NCBI RefSeq assembly: GCF_900631945.1
Contig: NZ_UZWE01000024.1
Span: 124,001-188,000, forward strand
Source: Paracoccus haematequi
GTDB lineage: Bacteria > Pseudomonadota > Alphaproteobacteria > Rhodobacterales > Rhodobacteraceae
Length of the DNA: 64,000 nucleotides
Direction: 5' to 3'
Positions 32,775-43,281 of the stretch are shown here, one piece after another. Position numbers and translations under genes: made by a program. The number at the start of each line of letters is the position of its first letter. Position 1 is the stretch's first letter. The notes beneath the pieces were generated by a model. That model was given only the letters and a program-made list of their open reading frames with translations, was not told the origin of the DNA and searched no databases.

Positions 32775-34769
32775 TCAGGCCTCGGCTTCGGCGCTGTCCA
32801 CAGGGGCGGGTTCCTCGGCCTTCTTGCGGCGGGTGCGCTTGGGCTTCGGCGCCGCTTCGGCTTCCGCCTCGGGGGCGGGGGCGTCCGCAGCGGGTTCGGC
32901 TTTCTTGCGGCGCGTCCGCTTGGGCTTTTCGGCAGGCTCGGCCGGGGTTTCGGGCTGAGCCTCTGCCTCGACCTCGGCCTTCTTGCGGCGGGTGCGCTTG
33001 GGCTTCGGCGCTTCCTGAGCCACGGGTTCCGCGGCAGCTTCCGGGGCTTCGGGCGTCGGCGCCTCGGCGGCCGGTTCCACGGGGTCACTTGCTGGCGTTT
33101 CTGGTGCGGGGGCGTCCTGCGCGGCCTCGGGCGCTACGGCGTCGATGGGGGTTTCGACCGCTGCGGTTTCCACGGCAGGCTCGGCTTTCTTGCGGCGGCT
33201 GCGGCTGCGGCGCGGCTTGTCGGCCTTGCCTTCCGCCTCGGGCTGGGCGGCTGCCTCGGCCGGGCGCGGCCGGTCGTCGCTGTCCGGCGAGGTCGAGGCG
33301 AGGGCGCGGCGCAGTTCCACCAGCATGAATTCGGGAACGTGGTCGCCCATGCCCATCACGGCGGGGCCACGATTGTCCTCGCGCCGGCTGCGCCGGTCGC
33401 GGGACGGGTCGCGCCGGTCATGGCCGCGATCCTGGGGTCGCTCGTCGCGCCGTTCCTCGCGGACGGGTTCGCGGCGGGCTTCCTCGCGAGGCGGTTCGGG
33501 CGCGCGGTCCTCTCGCCGTTCCTCGTCCCGGCTGCGGGGCTTGTCGCGGCCACGAGACTTGTCGCGGCCCGGACGGCGGTCGTCGCGGCCTGCGTTGCGG
33601 TCGGTTTCGGACACGGTGAATCCTTCCGGCAGGGCCGCGCGCGGCAGGGTCTGCTTGACCAGGTTTTCGATGGCGGCCAGGTATTTTTCGTCGGACGGGG
33701 TGGCGATGCTGAAGGCGCTGCCCAACCGGCCCGCCCGGCCGGTGCGGCCGATGCGGTGGACGTAATCCTCGGCATGGGACGGCAGGTCATAGTTGAAGAC
33801 ATGGCTGACCGCCGGAATGTCCAGCCCCCGCGCCGCCACGTCCGAGGCGATCAGGAATTTCAGCTTGCCGTCGCGGAAATTGTCCAGCGTGCGGGTCCGG
33901 TGGCTCTGGTCCAGGTCGCCATGGATCGGCGCCGCGTCGTAGCCGTGCTTGGCCAGCGACTTGGCCAGGATGTCCACGTCGGTCTTGCGGTTGCAGAAGA
34001 TGATGGCGTTCTTCAGCCCCTCGCCCTCTCCGTCGATCAGGGCGCGCAGCAGGTCGCGTTTCTGCTTGGCGGCCATGTCGCGGCGGCTGGGGGTCAGTTC
34101 GACCAGCTTCTGAGTGATCGTTTCGCTTGTGGTGGCCTGGCGCGCGACCTCGATCCGTTCGGGGGCGTGCAGGAAGGTGTTGGTGATCCGCTCGATCTCC
34201 GGCGCCATGGTGGCGCTGAAGAACAGCGTCTGACGGGTGAAGGGCGTCAGTTGGAAGATGCGTTCGATATCGGGGATGAAGCCCATGTCCAGCATCCGGT
34301 CGGCCTCGTCCACGACCATGATCTGCACGCCGGTCAAAAGCAGCTTGCCGCGTTCGAAATGATCCAGCAGGCGGCCCGGCGTGGCGATCAGCACGTCGAC
34401 GCCCCGGTCGATCAGCTTGTCCTGTTCGCCGAAGCTGACGCCGCCGATCAGCAGCGCCTTGGTCAGGCGGGTGTGTTTCGCATAGGTGTCGAAATTCTCG
34501 GCCACCTGGGCGGCCAGTTCGCGGGTCGGGCACAGGACCAGCGAACGCGGCATCCGTGCGCGGGCGCGGCCCCGGCCCAGCATGGTGATCATCGGCAGCA
34601 CGAAGCTGGCGGTCTTGCCGGTGCCGGTCTGCGCGATCCCCAGCACGTCGCGGCCTTCCAGGGCGGGGGGGATGGCGCCCGCCTGAATCGGCGTCGGCGT
34701 CTCGTACCCGGCCTCGGCGATGGCCTTCAGCACGTTGGGATCAAGCTTCAGATCGGAGAATTTCGTCAT
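32775..34769 (-). CDS. DEAD-box ATP-dependent RNA helicase with long repeat-rich tail
   Basis: A 664-aa RNA helicase. The core (about 1-380) has the Q-motif (PTPIQAGAIPPAL), motif I AQTGTGKTASF, motif II VVDEADRMLDMGF, SAT in LFFSATMAPE, and HRIGRTGRAGR (motif VI). It is closest in style to RhlE/DeaD types. The C-terminal ~280 residues are low in complexity: an arginine/aspartate-rich stretch (RRPGRDKSRGRDKPRSRDEE) then an alanine/proline/glutamate-rich tail with several copies of KRTRRKKAE. The tail probably binds RNA and is disordered. The gene is monocistronic or heads the helicase-lnt unit. Confidence 0.92.
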   Translation of the reverse strand: MTKFSDLKLDPNVLKAIAEAGYETPTPIQAGAIPPALEGRDVLGIAQTGTGKTASFVLPMITMLGRGRARARMPRSLVLCPTRELAAQVAENFDTYAKHTRLTKALLIGGVSFGEQDKLIDRGVDVLIATPGRLLDHFERGKLLLTGVQIMVVDEADRMLDMGFIPDIERIFQLTPFTRQTLFFSATMAPEIERITNTFLHAPERIEVARQATTSETITQKLVELTPSRRDMAAKQKRDLLRALIDGEGEGLKNAIIFCNRKTDVDILAKSLAKHGYDAAPIHGDLDQSHRTRTLDNFRDGKLKFLIASDVAARGLDIPAVSHVFNYDLPSHAEDYVHRIGRTGRAGRLGSAFSIATPSDEKYLAAIENLVKQTLPRAALPEGFTVSETDRNAGRDDRRPGRDKSRGRDKPRSRDEERREDRAPEPPREEARREPVREERRDERPQDRGHDRRDPSRDRRSRREDNRGPAVMGMGDHVPEFMLVELRRALASTSPDSDDRPRPAEAAAQPEAEGKADKPRRSRSRRKKAEPAVETAAVETPIDAVAPEAAQDAPAPETPASDPVEPAAEAPTPEAPEAAAEPVAQEAPKPKRTRRKKAEVEAEAQPETPAEPAEKPKRTRRKKAEPAADAPAPEAEAEAAPKPKRTRRKKAEEPAPVDSAEAEA
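32821..33210 (-). repeat. Coding repeats, KRTRRKKAE units in the helicase tail
   Basis: Nearly identical 23-bp segments (TTCTTGCGGCGGGTGCGCTTG on the plus strand) begin at 32821, 32902 and 32980, with a diverged copy at 33187. They encode basic RxRRKKAE blocks separated by acidic, proline-rich spacers of 15-60 residues. The number of units may vary among strains. Confidence 0.8.
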
Positions 34770-34992
34770 TTAGGGGCTTTCCAAGGCTTTGCGCGCCGGA
34801 CCCCGACGCGATGCGTTCCACCGCCGCGAAGCCCGGATGGCTGGGTGCGGCCTGCAATGGGACGCAGACTGGCACGCCCCTTCAGTCGGCCCGCCGGATG
34901 CGGACCATGCAGCGCCTTAGACCAAGTGGACGGCCACGTCAATGTTTTCACCGGAAAACCTTGCGTAAAAGGCCGCGGTTCGGGGCTTTGTG

Positions 34993-35020
34993 TTGACCGC
35001 GCCCCGCCCCAGACGCTAAC
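34993..35020 (+). promoter_or_regulatory. Possible argS promoter
   Basis: TTGACC (34993-34998), 16 nt, GCTAAC (35015-35020), 24 nt upstream of the argS ATG, within the 275-bp region between the divergent helicase and argS genes. The -10 box is a poor match. The remainder of 34770-34992 holds no gene I can see. Confidence 0.35.
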
Positions 35021-35044
35021 CCGCAGGGGACAGTCAGGAAAGCG

Positions 35045-36790
<1,746 letters not shown>

Positions 36791-36863
36791 ACGCACAAAG
36801 CGCCCCCGCCGGTTGGAACGGGCAGTCAAGTTCAAGTCGGATCAACCGGCAGGCAGGCAGGCT

Positions 36864-37988
36864 ATGGCAGTGATGGATTTCCGCGAAGGCGGCTATGTGT
36901 TCTCGCGTCACAAGGTGAAGCGCGAATTCTCGTATGACCAGGGCGGCTGGGATCAGCCGCAAGAGGATCAGGCCCGATTCGCGGCCGATCCCCAGGGCAA
37001 TGACAGCCTGACGGCCCGATTCGCCCGGCTGACGCATTACCTGGGCGCGGTCGCCTCGGTCGCGCTGATGGTGGGGCTGATGGTCTGGGGCTGGCAACTG
37101 GTGTCGCGCGACGTGTCGGGCGTGCCGGTGATCCGCGCCATCGTCGGCGACGCGCGCACCGCGCCCTCGGATCCCGGCGGGGAGCTGACGAACTATACCG
37201 GCTATGCGGTCAACACCGTGGCCGAAGGCGCCGATCACCAGCCGACCCAGCAGGTCGCCATCGCCCCCGCGCCGGTCGGCCTGTCGGACGAGGATGTGGC
37301 GATGGGCCAGTTGGGCGCCACGCCGCGCCAGCCCTCGGCGGTGTCGGAAACCCCGCTCAGCTTCGACGGCGAACCGATCGTGCCGCTGTCCGACAGCGAG
37401 GCCCGCGCCCTTGCCGAAGCCCAGGCCGAGGCGCAGCGCCTGGCCTTGGCCGACAGCGCCGTGCAGGATGCCGCCATCAGCGACGCCCCGGCCAGCGAAG
37501 GCCCGGTGAACGAGGCGCTGACCGACGAAAACGGCGCCCCCGCCCAGGCCGCCGCCATCGCCGAGGCTTTGGCGCTGGCTCAGGCCGAGGCCAATCCCGG
37601 CGTGCTGACGGCCTCGACCCGGCCCGCGCCGCGCCCGCGCAGCACCCGCGTCGCCTCGGCCGGGACCACCGCCACCGATGCCCGTCCCGTCGCCGCCGAA
37701 AGCCGCCCGGAACCGGCCGCCCCCGCCCCGGCCCCGGTTTCCCAGGCCAGCGGCCCGCAGGTCCAGTTGGGCGCCTTCGACAGCAACGCCATCGCCGCCA
37801 GCGAATGGAACCGGCTGATGAACAAGCATGTCGTTTTCGGCGGCAAGCAGCAGGTGATCCAGCAGCATCAGTCGAACGGCCGCACCTTCTGGCGGCTGCG
37901 CGTCGCGGGCTTCGAATCGCTGTCCGAGGCGCGCCAGTTCTGCGCCGCGCTGAAATCGGCCGGCACGGACTGCCTTGCCCTGAACTGA
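36864..37988 (+). CDS. SPOR domain-containing protein
   Basis: A 374-aa bitopic inner-membrane protein. The cytoplasmic N-terminus (about 1-55) is followed by one membrane helix (about 65-82, LGAVASVALMVGLMVWGW). A long alanine/proline-rich periplasmic linker follows, then a C-terminal SPOR domain (about 298-374, VQLGAFDSNAIAASEWNRLM ... FWRLRVAGFESLSEARQFC) that binds denuded septal peptidoglycan. The frame is open upstream through argS, but ATG 36864 after AGGCAGGCAGG fits. The stop overlaps nagZ by 1 nt. It is probably a division protein. Confidence 0.9.
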   Translation: MAVMDFREGGYVFSRHKVKREFSYDQGGWDQPQEDQARFAADPQGNDSLTARFARLTHYLGAVASVALMVGLMVWGWQLVSRDVSGVPVIRAIVGDARTAPSDPGGELTNYTGYAVNTVAEGADHQPTQQVAIAPAPVGLSDEDVAMGQLGATPRQPSAVSETPLSFDGEPIVPLSDSEARALAEAQAEAQRLALADSAVQDAAISDAPASEGPVNEALTDENGAPAQAAAIAEALALAQAEANPGVLTASTRPAPRPRSTRVASAGTTATDARPVAAESRPEPAAPAPAPVSQASGPQVQLGAFDSNAIAASEWNRLMNKHVVFGGKQQVIQQHQSNGRTFWRLRVAGFESLSEARQFCAALKSAGTDCLALN

Positions 37989-38977
37989 TGCCTGCCAACG
38001 CCACGATCCTCGGCGGGATCGCCGGGACCGAACTGACTGCGGCCGAGCGGGATTTCTTCCGTGCGGCCGATCCCTGGGGCTTCATCCTGTTCGGCCGCAA
38101 TGTCGACAACCCTGACCAGTTGCGCCGCCTGACCGGCGACCTGCGCGAGGCGGTGGGCCGCGATGCGGTCGTCACCGTCGATCAGGAAGGCGGGCGGGTG
38201 CAGCGCCTGCGCGGCCCGCATTGGACCGAATGGCCCGCGCCGCTGGATCAGGCCGCCGTCGGGCCGCGCGCGATGTGGCTGCGCTATGCCCTGATCGGTC
38301 GGGAATTGCGCGCGGTGGGGATCGACAGCAACTGCGCCCCGACGCTGGACGTGGCGCAGGCCGATACGCATCCGTTCCTGCGCAATCGCTGTTTCGGCAC
38401 CGACCCCGACACCGTTGCCACCCTGGGCCGCGCGGCGGCGGACGGGATGCTGGCGGCGGGCGTGCTGCCGGTGATGAAGCACATGCCGGGCCATGGCCGC
38501 GCCGTGGCGGACAGCCATCACGACCTGCCCATGGTGGCCGCGCCCCCGGCGGACCTCGAGGCGATGGACTTCGTCCCGTTCCGCGCGCTGAACGACTTGC
38601 CGATGGGGATGACCGCGCATATCCGCTTCACCGCCCTGGATGACGCCCCTGCCACCGCCTCGCGCCGGATGATCGGCCTGATCCGCGACCGCATCGGCTT
38701 CGACGGGCTGCTGATGACCGACGACATCACCATGAACGCTCTGTCGGGAACCCAGGCCGAGCGCGCGGCGGCCTCCGTCGCGGCGGGCTGCGATCTGGTG
38801 CTGCATTGCAACGGCACCATCGCCGACATGGAGCCGGTGGTGGCCGCCGCTGGGGCGATGACCCCGGACGCGCAGCGCCGCGCGGCCGCCGCTTTGGCGC
38901 AGCGCCGCGCGCCGCAGGATATGGATTTCGCCGCGCTGATGGCCGAATGGCGCAGCCTGACCGGCGCCATCGCCTGA
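37988..38977 (+). CDS. nagZ: Beta-N-acetylhexosaminidase
   Basis: Removes N-acetylglucosamine from anhydro-muropeptides during cytosolic cell-wall recycling. The 329-aa family-3 glycosidase has ILFGRNVDN, VTVDQEGGRVQRL, the catalytic-loop motif KHMPGHGRAVADSHHDLP and DGLLMTDDITMNALS with the nucleophile Asp. The ATG at 37988 overlaps the SPOR gene stop; the open frame upstream is not used. No N-terminal signal is present, as expected. Confidence 0.95.
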   Translation: MPANATILGGIAGTELTAAERDFFRAADPWGFILFGRNVDNPDQLRRLTGDLREAVGRDAVVTVDQEGGRVQRLRGPHWTEWPAPLDQAAVGPRAMWLRYALIGRELRAVGIDSNCAPTLDVAQADTHPFLRNRCFGTDPDTVATLGRAAADGMLAAGVLPVMKHMPGHGRAVADSHHDLPMVAAPPADLEAMDFVPFRALNDLPMGMTAHIRFTALDDAPATASRRMIGLIRDRIGFDGLLMTDDITMNALSGTQAERAAASVAAGCDLVLHCNGTIADMEPVVAAAGAMTPDAQRRAAAALAQRRAPQDMDFAALMAEWRSLTGAIA

Positions 38978-38978
38978 C

Positions 38979-39053
38979 GCTTCTTCTTCATGAAATCATC
39001 CTCTGGGACAGGCTCGAAGGGACGGGGGCTGAAAGCCCCCTGCAAGGGGGGCG
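38979..39053 (-). repeat. Dispersed GGATATTT element, copy 6 (diverged)
   Basis: On the minus strand between nagZ and scpA: GGGGGCTTTCAGCCCCC hairpin, GTCCC, then AGAGGATGATTTCATG and GAAGAAG. Here the orientation is opposite to the gene it follows, unlike the other copies, and GGATATTT has become GGATGATTT. Confidence 0.5.
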
Positions 39054-39091
39054 TCTTGACTCCGGCCAGGGCAGGGCCGACTCTGGCGGCC

Positions 39092-39940
39092 ATGACCGAA
39101 AGGAACCCCGTGGCCCGCGCCGCCAGCGACATCCCCTATCTGCGGCCCGTTCATGGTCCCGCGTCCGACGCCGACAGCGTCGCGCATCGCCGTGCCGAGG
39201 AAGCGCTGATCGTCGATGTGGACGGCTATGAAGGCCCGCTGGATCTGCTGCTGACGCTGGCGCGGGTGCAGAAGGTCGATCTGATGAAGATCTCGGTCCT
39301 GCATCTGGCCGAGCAATACCTGGCCTTCATCGAACAGGCCCGCAGCCTGCGGATCGAGCTTGCCGCCGATTACCTGGTCATGGCCGCATGGCTGGCCTTC
39401 CTGAAATCGCGCCTGCTGCTGCCCCCCGACCCCGAGGCCGAGGGCCCTTCGGCCGAGGAAATGGCCGCGCATCTGGCCTTTCAGCTTGAACGGCTGGCGG
39501 CGATGCGGCAGGCGGCGGCGCAGCTGATGGGCCGGGATCGGCTGGGGATCAGCCGGTTCCAGCGCGGGTCGCCGGAAACCGTGGCGAAGAAGCGGCGCAC
39601 CGAATGGCAGGCGGGGCTGATCGATCTGATGCGCGCCTATGCAAGGCTGAAGACGCGCGACGAATTCCGCCCCTATGCCTTCGATCGGCAGGACGTGTTC
39701 ACCATGGAACAGGCGCTTGACCGGCTGCGCGCCCTGATCGGCTATGCGGGCGACTGGACCGACCTGTCCGATTTCCTGCCGGACGGCTGGGCCAGCCGGG
39801 GCGCGCGCCGCCGCTCCGCCACGGCGGCGACCTTCGCGGCCTCGCTGGAGCTTGCGCGGCAGGGCAGGATCGAGATACGGCAGCCGGGCCCCTTTGCCCC
39901 GATCAGCTTTCGCCGCAAACCCGTGACCGACCAGCCGTGA
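39092..39940 (+). CDS. scpA: Segregation and condensation protein A
   Basis: Kleisin partner of the SMC complex in chromosome compaction and segregation. The 282-aa protein has the diagnostic VDGYEGPLDLLLTLARVQKV, LMKISVLHLAEQYLAFIEQA and LAADYLVMAAWLAFLKSRLL blocks. ATG 39092 is the likely start; the frame is open upstream into the repeat element. It overlaps scpB by 4 nt (GTGA), so the two are coupled. The smc gene is not in the window. Confidence 0.93.
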   Translation: MTERNPVARAASDIPYLRPVHGPASDADSVAHRRAEEALIVDVDGYEGPLDLLLTLARVQKVDLMKISVLHLAEQYLAFIEQARSLRIELAADYLVMAAWLAFLKSRLLLPPDPEAEGPSAEEMAAHLAFQLERLAAMRQAAAQLMGRDRLGISRFQRGSPETVAKKRRTEWQAGLIDLMRAYARLKTRDEFRPYAFDRQDVFTMEQALDRLRALIGYAGDWTDLSDFLPDGWASRGARRRSATAATFAASLELARQGRIEIRQPGPFAPISFRRKPVTDQP

Positions 39941-40599
39941 CCGATCCCGCTGCCGCCACCGCCGACATCGACTTTCCGCCCCTGGCGCAGCAGGAGCGCA
40001 TGGTCGAGGCGATCCTGTTCGCATCCGGCCAGCCGCTGAGCGTGCGCGACCTGGCCGCACGCCTGCCCGCCGGTTGCGACCCGGCCGACGCTCTGGCAGG
40101 GCTGCGCCGGATCTATGCCGGGCGGGGCGTGGTGCTGGAACGGATCGGCGACGGCTATGCCTTCCGCACCGCGCCCGACCTGTCGTTCCTGATGCAGACG
40201 GAAACCGTCGAACAGCGCCGCCTGTCGCGCGCCGCCATCGAGACGCTGGCGATCATCGCCTATCACCAGCCCGTCACCCGCGCCGAGATCGAGGAGATTC
40301 GCGGCGTCGCCGTATCGCGCGGCACGTTGGACCAGTTGATCGAGATGGAATGGGTCCGCATCGGCCGCCGCAGGATGACGCCGGGACGGCCTGCGACCTT
40401 CGTGGTGACGGAAACCTTCCTGGATCATTTCGGCCTGGAATCGGCCCGCGACCTGCCGGGATTGGCCGAACTGCGCGCAGCGGGATTGCTGGAATCGCGC
40501 CCTCCGGTCGAGGGGCTGCATATGCCCCTTGCCTTGCCCGAAGGGGACGACGATGTCGGCGCCTCGGAACCCGGTGACGACCTGTTCGAGGACGAATGA
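39937..40599 (+). CDS. scpB: Segregation and condensation protein B
   Basis: Second non-SMC subunit of the condensin complex, dimerising through two winged helices. The 220-aa protein shows MVEAILFASGQPLSVRDLA, ALAGLRRIYAGRGVVLERIG and the hallmark ALETLAIIAYHQPVTRAEI-type segment (ETLAIIAYHQPVTRAEIEEI) with GVAVSRGTLDQLIEM. Its GTG start overlaps the scpA stop. The C-terminal 30 residues are acidic and variable. Confidence 0.94.
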   Translation: MTDPAAATADIDFPPLAQQERMVEAILFASGQPLSVRDLAARLPAGCDPADALAGLRRIYAGRGVVLERIGDGYAFRTAPDLSFLMQTETVEQRRLSRAAIETLAIIAYHQPVTRAEIEEIRGVAVSRGTLDQLIEMEWVRIGRRRMTPGRPATFVVTETFLDHFGLESARDLPGLAELRAAGLLESRPPVEGLHMPLALPEGDDDVGASEPGDDLFEDE

Positions 40600-40603
40600 C
40601 CCC

Positions 40604-40795
40604 ATGACCCTGGCCAAGTTCATTGCCCTGCTGTCCCGGCTGCTGGGCCGCCGCCTTGCGGGGCGGGGCATCGACAAGGGTGTCGACCGCCTTGCCAAAT
40701 CCGGTGGCGCTTCGGCCCGGCAGGCCAAGGACATGCGCCAGGCGGTCAAGCGCGCCCGCCGCGCCGCCCGCCTGACCCGCCGCATCGGGCGCTGA
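40604..40795 (+). CDS. Small arginine-rich hypothetical protein
   Basis: A 63-aa protein that I do not recognise. It has 14 Arg and 5 Lys against 3 Asp, a short hydrophobic N-terminus (MTLAKFIALLSRLLGRRLAG) and a basic C-terminal helix (QAVKRARRAARLTRRIGR). It begins 4 nt after scpB and so is probably made from the same transcript. In several relatives tatA follows scpB; this protein does not look like TatA. It could bind nucleic acid or membranes; no function is claimed. Confidence 0.65.
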   Translation: MTLAKFIALLSRLLGRRLAGRGIDKGVDRLAKSGGASARQAKDMRQAVKRARRAARLTRRIGR

Positions 40796-40833
40796 CACTC
40801 GCCTTTGCTGGCCGGCCGCGTTAGGGCTGCGCA

Positions 40834-41934
40834 ATGGATGAGAGATTCGAGATTTTCCTGGTGGCGACTCCGGGCCTGGAAGCCCCTCTGGCCGCCGAGG
40901 CCGCTGCCTTGGGCTGGCAGCCGGTGGTGGGACCGGGCGGCGTGACGATCACCGGCGGCTGGGCCGATGTCTGGCGCGCGAACCTGTGGCTGCGCGGCGC
41001 GACGCGGGTGCTGGTGCGGGTGGGCAGCTTTCGCGCGCTGCATCTGGCGCAACTGGACAAGCGGGCGCGCAAGTTCCCCTGGGCCACGGTCCTGCGGCGC
41101 GACGTGCCGGTGCGGGTGGAAACCACCTGCAAGGCCAGCCGCATCTATCACGCGGGCGCGGCAACCCAGCGGATCGAACGCGCCATCGCCGAGGAACTGG
41201 GCGCGCCGCTGGCCCCCGACGCGGCCCTGGTCGTCAAGGTTCGGATCGAGGACGATCTGGTGACGATCAGCCTGGATACGACGGGCGAATCGCTGCACAA
41301 GCGCGGCCACAAGGAAGCCGTCGCCAAGGCCCCTATGCGCGAGACCATGGCCGCGATGTTCCTGCGCGAGATGGGGTTCGACGGCAGCCAGCCGGTGCTG
41401 GATCCGATGTGCGGGTCGGGCACCTTCGTGATCGAGGCCGCCGAGATCGCGGCAGGCCTGGCTCCGGGCCGCAGCCGCAGTTTCGGCTTCCAGCAGCTTG
41501 CGAGCTTCGATGCGGCCGCCTGGGAGACGATGCGCACCGCCGCCGCGCCGCGTCCGGCGCCCGCGCAGTTTTTCGGCAGCGACCGCGATGCAGGGGCCAT
41601 CCGCATGAGCCTCGCCAATGCCGAGCGGGCGGGGGTAGCCGGGCTGACTCGTTTCGACTGCCGCGCCATCGGCGATCTGCAACGCCCCGACGGTCCCCCC
41701 GGCATCGTCATCGTGAACCCGCCCTATGGCGCACGGATCGGCAACAAGGGGCCGCTGTTCGGGCTGCACGCGGCCATGGGCGCGGTGTTCCGCGAACGGC
41801 TGCAAGGCTGGCGGATGGGGATCGTGACCAGCGAAGGGGGGCTGGCCAAGGCCACCGGCCTGCCGCTGGAATCGGGTCCGGTCGTGGCGCATGGCGGGCT
41901 GAAGGTGCGGCTGTGGCAGACGGGGATGGTGTAG
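40834..41934 (+). CDS. THUMP-domain class I SAM-dependent RNA methyltransferase
   Basis: A 366-aa cytosolic RNA methyltransferase related to the N-terminal half of RlmL and to TrmN/Trm14. An N-terminal THUMP domain (about 55-155) precedes the Rossmann methyltransferase domain. SAM-binding LDPMCGSGTFVIEAAEI is at residues 189-205 and the catalytic NPPYGARIG at 295-303. These point to N2-guanine methylation, in rRNA or tRNA; which is not clear. It starts 38 nt after the small basic gene. An element copy follows its stop. Confidence 0.9.
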   Translation: MDERFEIFLVATPGLEAPLAAEAAALGWQPVVGPGGVTITGGWADVWRANLWLRGATRVLVRVGSFRALHLAQLDKRARKFPWATVLRRDVPVRVETTCKASRIYHAGAATQRIERAIAEELGAPLAPDAALVVKVRIEDDLVTISLDTTGESLHKRGHKEAVAKAPMRETMAAMFLREMGFDGSQPVLDPMCGSGTFVIEAAEIAAGLAPGRSRSFGFQQLASFDAAAWETMRTAAAPRPAPAQFFGSDRDAGAIRMSLANAERAGVAGLTRFDCRAIGDLQRPDGPPGIVIVNPPYGARIGNKGPLFGLHAAMGAVFRERLQGWRMGIVTSEGGLAKATGLPLESGPVVAHGGLKVRLWQTGMV

Positions 41935-41943
41935 CCCCAAGGT

Positions 41944-41992
41944 CGGGGGCGCTTCGCCCCCCGGACCCCCCGAGGATATTTGGACAAAGGTG
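41944..41992 (+). repeat. Dispersed GGATATTT element, copy 7
   Basis: Between the converging methyltransferase and dcd genes: GGGGGC-GCTTC-GCCCCC hairpin (41945-41961), GGACCCCCCGAGGATATTTG and a tail GACAAAGGTGAGAG. It fills nearly the whole 65-bp gap. Confidence 0.75.
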
Positions 41993-41999
41993 AGAGGGC

Positions 42000-43067
42000 C
42001 TAGCGGAACTGCTTGGCGAGCTTCAGGCCCTGGCCCTGGTAGTTCGACTTGATGCCTGCGCCATACAGCCGGTCGGGGCGGGCGGCCATGCGTTCATAGA
42101 CCAGACGCCCGACGACCTGGCCGTGTTCCAGCACGAAGGGCGCCTCGTGGCAGCGGACCTCCAGCACGCCACGCGCGCCGGCGCCGGTCTCGCCGATGCC
42201 GAAGCCAGGGTCGAAGAAGCCCGCGTAATGGACGCGGAATTCGCCGACCATCGCCAGATAGGGGGCCATCTCGGCCGCGTAATCGGCCGGGATCGCCACC
42301 GATTCGCGGCTGACGAGGATGTAGAAGGCGCCGGGATCCAGGATCAGCCGCCCCCGGTCGGCGCGCAATTCGTCCCAGAAATCGCGCGCGTCATAGGCGC
42401 CGATCCGGTCGAGGTCGATCACCCCGCTGTGGGGGCGGGCGCGATAGCCGACCAGGTCGCCCCGGCCGGGCTTCAGGTCGACGGAAAAGCCCAGGCCGTT
42501 GTCGATCAGCGCCTGGCCGCCGACCAGAGGTTCGCGGGCGTTCAGGTCGCGCAGCTGGTCGTCCGACAGCACCGCCTGGCCCTGCCGCAGCCGCAACTGG
42601 TTCAGGCGCATCCCGGGGCGGACCAGGACCGAAAAGCTGCGCGGGCAGATCTCGGCATAGAGGGGGCCGTCATAGCCTTCGGGCAGGCGGTCGAATTCGG
42701 TGCCGCCATCGGCCACCAGCCGCGTCAGCAGATCCAGGCGGCCGGTCGAGGATTTGGCATTGGCGACCGCCGTCAGCCCGGCGGGCAGGGACAGGCGTTC
42801 GATCAGCGGGACCAGATAGACGCAGCCGCGTTCCAGCACCGCGCCGCCGGTCAGGTCCATCTGGTGCATCTGCACATCGGCAAGCCGGTCCATCACCCGC
42901 TGGCCGCGCCCGGCCAGGAAGCTGGCGCGCAGGCGATAGGCGACATCGCCCAGACGCAGGTCCAGGCTGGCGGGCTGGATCTGTTCCGGGATGATCGCCG
43001 GGTCCGCGGTGATCGCGCCGGACTGGATCAGGGCGCGGATGCCGCTGTCGGGAAGAACGCCGTTCAT
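42000..43067 (-). CDS. dcd: 2'-deoxycytidine 5'-triphosphate deaminase (long form)
   Basis: Deaminates dCTP to dUTP for thymidylate synthesis. The 355-aa protein is the double-domain alphaproteobacterial version, with two dUTPase-like folds: EQIQPASLDLRLGDVAYRLR in the first and DFWDELRADRGRLILDPGAFYILVSRE in the second. The frame starts at 43082, but AAAGG at 7-nt spacing favours ATG 43067 (MNGVLPDSG). It lies downstream of the tRNA-Pro terminator and is therefore probably a separate transcript. Confidence 0.88.
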   Translation of the reverse strand: MNGVLPDSGIRALIQSGAITADPAIIPEQIQPASLDLRLGDVAYRLRASFLAGRGQRVMDRLADVQMHQMDLTGGAVLERGCVYLVPLIERLSLPAGLTAVANAKSSTGRLDLLTRLVADGGTEFDRLPEGYDGPLYAEICPRSFSVLVRPGMRLNQLRLRQGQAVLSDDQLRDLNAREPLVGGQALIDNGLGFSVDLKPGRGDLVGYRARPHSGVIDLDRIGAYDARDFWDELRADRGRLILDPGAFYILVSRESVAIPADYAAEMAPYLAMVGEFRVHYAGFFDPGFGIGETGAGARGVLEVRCHEAPFVLEHGQVVGRLVYERMAARPDRLYGAGIKSNYQGQGLKLAKQFR

Positions 43068-43084
43068 GCCGAAACCTTTCATGC

Positions 43085-43120
43085 GAAAACGCCCACCCCC
43101 GGCAAGGGATGGGCGTTTTC
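43085..43120 (-). terminator. Terminator after tRNA-Pro
   Basis: An 11-bp stem (43085-43095 with 43110-43120) whose minus-strand 3' side reads GGGCGTTTTC, just downstream of tRNA-Pro and before dcd. Confidence 0.65.
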
Positions 43121-43124
43121 GAAA

Positions 43125-43202
43125 TGGTCGGGCCGGAGAGATTCGAACTCTCGGCCTTCCGCCCCCCAGACGGACGCGCTAACCAGACTGCGCCACGGCC
43201 CG
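43125..43202 (-). tRNA. tRNA-Pro (anticodon GGG), CCA encoded
   Basis: Cloverleaf on the minus strand: acceptor CGGGCCG with CGGCCCG, D-stem GCGC/GCGC, anticodon stem TCCGT/GCGGA with loop CTGGGGG (GGG at 34-36), T-stem GAGAG/CTCTC with loop TTCGAAT, discriminator A, then genomic CCA. It reads CCC, and by G34 wobble CCU. It is the last gene of the ihfA-merR run and is followed by a terminator. Confidence 0.96.
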
Positions 43203-43281
43203 ACGCGCACCGTATAGAGCGATCTTGCCTGCCTGCACAAGGCCCGCAAGACGGAAATATGCGCCGCAAAGGCCCGAGATG

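Noticed and set aside
32765..33088. N-terminal extension of lnt into the helicase gene
   Set aside because: The extension is Arg/Pro-rich shadow of the helicase tail, and lnt has a normal start at 32764.
43067..43130. Attenuator of dcd formed by the hairpin at 43085-43120
   Set aside because: The hairpin follows tRNA-Pro directly and reads as its terminator; no leader ORF is present.
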